Source: Nitrospinales bacterium (GTDB lineage: Bacteria > Nitrospinota_A > UBA7883 > JACRGQ01). From it: a DNA stretch of 8,197 nt. Made by a program: the position numbers and the translations under genes. The stretch is from the NCBI GenBank assembly GCA_023248615.1, contig JAHFEI010000076.1, positions 1 through 8,197 on the forward strand. The letters are read 5' to 3'. Positions 5,103 to 8,197 of this stretch are shown piece after piece; position 1 is the stretch's first letter, and each line of letters begins with the position of its first letter. The notes beneath the pieces are model-generated. The model had not been told where the DNA came from. It saw only the letters and a program-made list of their open reading frames with translations, and ran no database searches.

Positions 5103-7438
5103 CACAAAAGGAAGATACGGCGAAGGAAATCCTCATTGTGGAGGACAGTGAAACCCAAGTGGAGCTGTTGCGGCGAAGTTTGACCGGAAACGGCTACAAG
5201 GTATCGATAGCCAGAAACGGCGCGGAGGGATTGGCCTCGGCGAGGGAGCATAGGCCGGACTTGATCATAAGCGACATCATGATGCCAGTTATGGACGGCT
5301 ACCAGTTTTGCAGGGAGTTGAAAGACAGTGAAACGCTGAGAGATATACCGCTGATGCTCCTTACGCAGCTGAGCGAACCGGAAGAGGTGATAAAGGGCTT
5401 GGAGGCGGGCGCGGACAATTACCTCACCAAACCTTTCGAGGAAGACTTTCTTTTGATTAAGATTAAATCATTGCTCACATCCCCCATCCGGTTCACCAAT
5501 AACCCAAAGGAGAAATGCATCGAATTTTCGATAGACCAGAAGCGCTACACTGTAAGGTCAAGCAGGGGGCAGACGCTTAATTTCCTGCTTTCGACGTACG
5601 AAAATGTGGTCCGCCGCAATCTGGAGTTGTACAGGATGCAGGAGGAGTTGGAAAGAACAAACGAACAGCTTGAGGAGAAGGTAAAGCAAAGGACCGCCAC
5701 GCTCGCCGGGGAGATAGCGGAACGCAAACAGCTTGAGGTGGATTTGCGGAAACGTAACAGGGAACTCTCCGCCTTGTATGCCATCTACAAGTCCTCGACG
5801 GAAAAGCCGCTCCTGCGCGAAATGGTGAAGGCCGCGCTGGACACGATCAAGGACGTGCTGGAGATCGACACCGGCGCGGTGTACCTTCTGGGGCCGGACA
5901 AGGGCACGCTGTCGCTGTATGCCAGCATCGGCCTTTCGGAAGCGGAGGTCGCGCCCTTCAAGACCCTTAACCTTGGGGAAGGGGTTTCCGGCAAAGCCGC
6001 CGCCGAAATGAGACTGGTGGCGATGGATGCCGGGAAGTATCCGACGAAGCGCCTGGTCGGCCCCTTGGCGGCTTTGGGGCTTCAAAGTATGGTGGGCGTT
6101 CCTATTATTTCGGGAGAAGAACTGGTAGGCTCGATGGGCTTCGGGTATAAAAGACCCCATCTGTTGTCCAAAGACGAGCTGGAATTGCTCTCCGTCATAG
6201 GAAGGCACACCGGCGCGTTGGTCCGCAATGCCCGGCTTTTTGAAAAACTCAAGGAGAGCGAGGAGCGGTTCCGGCTGATAGTGGATAACGCGCCGTTTAT
6301 CCTGGGCATCGTCGATTCCAAGGAACGGATCACGTTCCTGAACAAGAAATTCCAGGCATTCTTCGGATTCGCGCCCGAAGATATCCCCACCATTGCCGAT
6401 TGGAAGGTAAAAGCATACCCGGATGAAGGGTACCGCGAACGGGCATTCGCACAGTGGTACGAGGACATCCGGCGGGTGGTTGGCGGCGAATTGCCGGCCG
6501 CCCCGGTCAGGATATACCGCGTAACGTGCGCCGACGGGAGTGTGCGGCACGTTGAAATTACGTTCAGCATCGTCGGCGAACTGATGTACGTTGTGTTCAA
6601 CGATGTTACCGAGCGCATTAATACCGAAGAGGAACTGGCGCGGAAGAATGCGGAACTGGAAAATGCGTTGAACGAGTTCAAAAAAGCCCAAACGATGCTT
6701 ATCCGTAGCGAGAAACTGGCGGCCCTCGGCCAGCTTTCCGCAGGCGTGGCGCACGAAATAAAGAACCCGCTTAATATAATCTCCACTTCGGTACAGCTTT
6801 TGATGATGGAGGAGAATGTTCCGGAAGAGGCACTAACAGCGTATAAAGGGATAATGGCCCAGATTGCCCGCGCGGTGAAGATCACAGAAAACCTGAGGAA
6901 TTTCGCCCGGGATAGAAAACCTGATACCGTGGAAGTGGACATTCACGAATTTATTGAAAAAACAATCTCCCTTGTGGAATATGAAATGAAGCTGGACAAC
7001 ATAAATTTCGTCAAAAATTTCCATCCCTCCCCAATCGTTGTGAAAGGCGACCGGGACCAGCTCGCGCAAGTGTTCCTTAACCTGATAAACAACGGGGCGG
7101 ACAGCATGAAAGAAAAACAGCGGAAGATGGGATGGGAAACGCTGAGGGAAGCGGGGTGGAAAGGCGACCTCGCCATCCGGACATCGCATGACGACGAGTG
7201 GGCATACATAAGTTTCAGCGATAAGGGGATCGGCATGCCGAAGGAAGTGCGGCAAAGGGTGTTCGATCCGTTTTTCACCACGAAAGCCGAGGGGAAAGGC
7301 ACGGGGCTGGGCCTTTCCATCGCGGCGGGCATCATCGAAAATCATGGGGGCGCCATCCTGCTTGAAAGCGTCGAAGGGGATGGTTGCACGTTTACCGTAA
7401 AACTGCCGTATAACAAAAGCGGAATGCCAATGATATGA
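5099..7438 (+). CDS. Soluble receiver-GAF-PAS sensor histidine kinase
   Basis: A 779-residue kinase with no membrane segment, so cytoplasmic. Domains: receiver at about 8-125 (E15/D16, phospho-acceptor D59 in SDIMMPVMDG, T89, K111 in TKPF); a short unnamed module at about 129-175 with a predicted beta hairpin (IEFSIDQKRYTVRSSRG) and then NFLLSTYENVVRRN; a coiled coil at about 176-222; GAF at about 225-380; PAS at about 386-508, a type with KAYPDEGYRERAF (438-450); a second coiled coil at 508-535; HisKA with H552 in GVAHEIKNPLN; ATPase with N box NLINNGADSM (661-670), G1 DKGIGMP (708-714), F box FDPFFTTK (722-729) and G2 GKGTGLGLS (732-740). All catalytic residues are present; G666 replaces the common Ala of the N box. 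It overlaps both neighbours by 4 bases. Inferred role: integrates CheA phosphate, through its receiver, with a cytoplasmic ligand, and passes phosphate to the HD-GYP regulator next door. Ligand unknown; partners untested. Confidence 0.95.
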   Translation: MTQKEDTAKEILIVEDSETQVELLRRSLTGNGYKVSIARNGAEGLASAREHRPDLIISDIMMPVMDGYQFCRELKDSETLRDIPLMLLTQLSEPEEVIKGLEAGADNYLTKPFEEDFLLIKIKSLLTSPIRFTNNPKEKCIEFSIDQKRYTVRSSRGQTLNFLLSTYENVVRRNLELYRMQEELERTNEQLEEKVKQRTATLAGEIAERKQLEVDLRKRNRELSALYAIYKSSTEKPLLREMVKAALDTIKDVLEIDTGAVYLLGPDKGTLSLYASIGLSEAEVAPFKTLNLGEGVSGKAAAEMRLVAMDAGKYPTKRLVGPLAALGLQSMVGVPIISGEELVGSMGFGYKRPHLLSKDELELLSVIGRHTGALVRNARLFEKLKESEERFRLIVDNAPFILGIVDSKERITFLNKKFQAFFGFAPEDIPTIADWKVKAYPDEGYRERAFAQWYEDIRRVVGGELPAAPVRIYRVTCADGSVRHVEITFSIVGELMYVVFNDVTERINTEEELARKNAELENALNEFKKAQTMLIRSEKLAALGQLSAGVAHEIKNPLNIISTSVQLLMMEENVPEEALTAYKGIMAQIARAVKITENLRNFARDRKPDTVEVDIHEFIEKTISLVEYEMKLDNINFVKNFHPSPIVVKGDRDQLAQVFLNLINNGADSMKEKQRKMGWETLREAGWKGDLAIRTSHDDEWAYISFSDKGIGMPKEVRQRVFDPFFTTKAEGKGTGLGLSIAAGIIENHGGAILLESVEGDGCTFTVKLPYNKSGMPMI

Positions 7439-8197
7439 CTCCCGCAAAGGAAAAGGTATTAGTTGTTGATGATGAAATTGCGGCATGTGAGAATCTTGCC
7501 CGGTTCCTGGAACACGAGGGATTTATTGCGTCGTACGTCAATTCCGGAGAAGAAGCGGTACACACCATTTCTCAAGATTGCCTCGATGCAGTATTGCTCG
7601 ATATGCGGATGCCGGGAATAAGTGGGGTGGAGACGCTCAAGCGGATCAGGCAAATGGAAACTGATTGCATCGTAATCATGGTGACGGCATCGGACGATAT
7701 CGACACCGCATTGGGCGCGATACGGGTGGGCGCGAACGACTTTTTGCGCAAACCGGTGAACTTCTTTGAATTGAAACATGCTTTGGAATCGGAACTGGAA
7801 AAGCGGGAGCTTAGAAGGGAGAACAAGGCATACCAGATGGGGCTTGAGATAAAGGTGGCCGAACAGACAAAATCCATCCGGGAACTCTACCTCGCGCTCA
7901 AGAAAGCCAACATCGAGATAGTCCGCTCGTTGGCGGAAGCGATAGAAGCGAAGGACCCATACACGAGCGGGCATTGCAACCGCGTGACAAAGCTTTCATG
8001 CGCCCTTGGAAGGGAGATCGGCCTGTCCATGGAAGAACTGGAAATCCTGGAATACGGTGCGCTCCTTCACGATATAGGCAAGATTGGGATAAACGAAGCG
8101 ATACTGCATAAACCCGCCCGTTTGTCAGAAGAGGAATTTAAAGGAATTAAATTGCATCCGGTGGTGGGAGACCGAATAATATCCGGCATAGAATTCC
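7435..8197 (+). CDS. Response regulator with HD-GYP domain (probable c-di-GMP phosphodiesterase), 3' partial
   Basis: The first 254 codons are in the window and the frame is still open at the end. Receiver at about 5-118: VLVVDDE with D12/D13, phospho-acceptor D56 in LLDMRMPG, T84 and K106 in LRKP. A coiled coil runs at about 118-160. An HD-GYP domain starts near 160: AKDPYTSGHCNRVTKLS with H180, the metal-binding pair H212/D213 in LLHDIGKIG with K216, and H241 in KLHPVVGDRI. The HHE-DG-GYP part that names the family would lie beyond the window, so activity cannot be confirmed. Known: HD-GYP proteins such as RpfG hydrolyse cyclic di-GMP. The ATG overlaps the kinase TGA in an ATGA; only a weak GCGGA lies upstream (7419-7423), so translation probably depends on coupling. 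It is the only evident output enzyme in the cluster, and its likely phosphodonor is the adjacent kinase or CheA. No DNA-binding domain is seen in the visible part. Confidence 0.93.
   Translation, partial: MTPAKEKVLVVDDEIAACENLARFLEHEGFIASYVNSGEEAVHTISQDCLDAVLLDMRMPGISGVETLKRIRQMETDCIVIMVTASDDIDTALGAIRVGANDFLRKPVNFFELKHALESELEKRELRRENKAYQMGLEIKVAEQTKSIRELYLALKKANIEIVRSLAEAIEAKDPYTSGHCNRVTKLSCALGREIGLSMEELEILEYGALLHDIGKIGINEAILHKPARLSEEEFKGIKLHPVVGDRIISGIEF

Noticed and set aside
5558..6754. 398-codon minus-strand open frame opposite the GAF-PAS part of the kinase
   Set aside because: No motif, no ribosome binding site noticed, and fully explained as a shadow of the kinase gene.
8191..8196. 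EcoRI site GAATTC at the very end of the window as a cloning boundary
   Set aside because: The reading frame continues normally through it and the conserved protein sequence is unbroken; a six-base site is easily chance.

Overview
The window holds one strand (+) of a chemosensory gene cluster from what looks like a Gram-negative, mid-GC bacterium. The envelope-spanning chemoreceptor, the hybrid CheA, the PAS/GAF histidine kinase style and the free mixing of ATA/AGG codons with GC-rich codons would suit a deltaproteobacterial, Nitrospinota or Nitrospirota type genome. That placement is an impression from protein style; nothing here fixes the taxon.

Layout, left to right: (1) a CHASE3-like, apparently HAMP-less methyl-accepting chemotaxis protein (28-1479). 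(2) A 226-base gap (1480-1705) assembled from three kinds of repetitive or foreign-looking material: a tandem heptamer array, the start of a 23S-rRNA-IVP/four-helix-bundle protein gene with its own good ribosome binding site, and a 61-base two-part palindrome that replaces the rest of that gene. (3) A CheA-type kinase with an N-terminal HPt, a long P3 hairpin, ATPase and CheW-like domains and a fused C-terminal receiver, resembling WspE/FrzE (1706-3931). (4) An 82-base gap with a second, related heptamer array and a 10-bp hairpin. (5) CheB methylesterase (4014-5102). (6) A soluble receiver-GAF-PAS-histidine kinase (5099-7438). (7) A receiver-HD-GYP protein cut off by the window end (7435 onward). 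The last two junctions are 4-base ATGA overlaps, so cheB, the kinase and the HD-GYP gene are almost certainly translationally coupled.

How it probably works (inference): the receptor controls CheA autophosphorylation; CheB and CheA's own receiver provide adaptation or a phosphate sink; the second kinase both receives phosphate on its receiver and senses a small ligand through GAF/PAS. The only evident output enzyme is the HD-GYP domain, a family that hydrolyses cyclic di-GMP. There is no stand-alone CheY, CheW or CheR within the window. This points to a Wsp/Frz-like alternative chemosensory pathway whose output may be c-di-GMP breakdown rather than a flagellar switch, although missing genes may lie just outside.

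The core genes belong to known families. The least explained DNA is in the two gaps: related 7-bp repeat arrays placed just downstream of an identical octamer GTGTGATG that covers the stop codon of both mcp and cheA. In the first gap the whole stretch remains one open frame linking the mcp stop to the cheA start.
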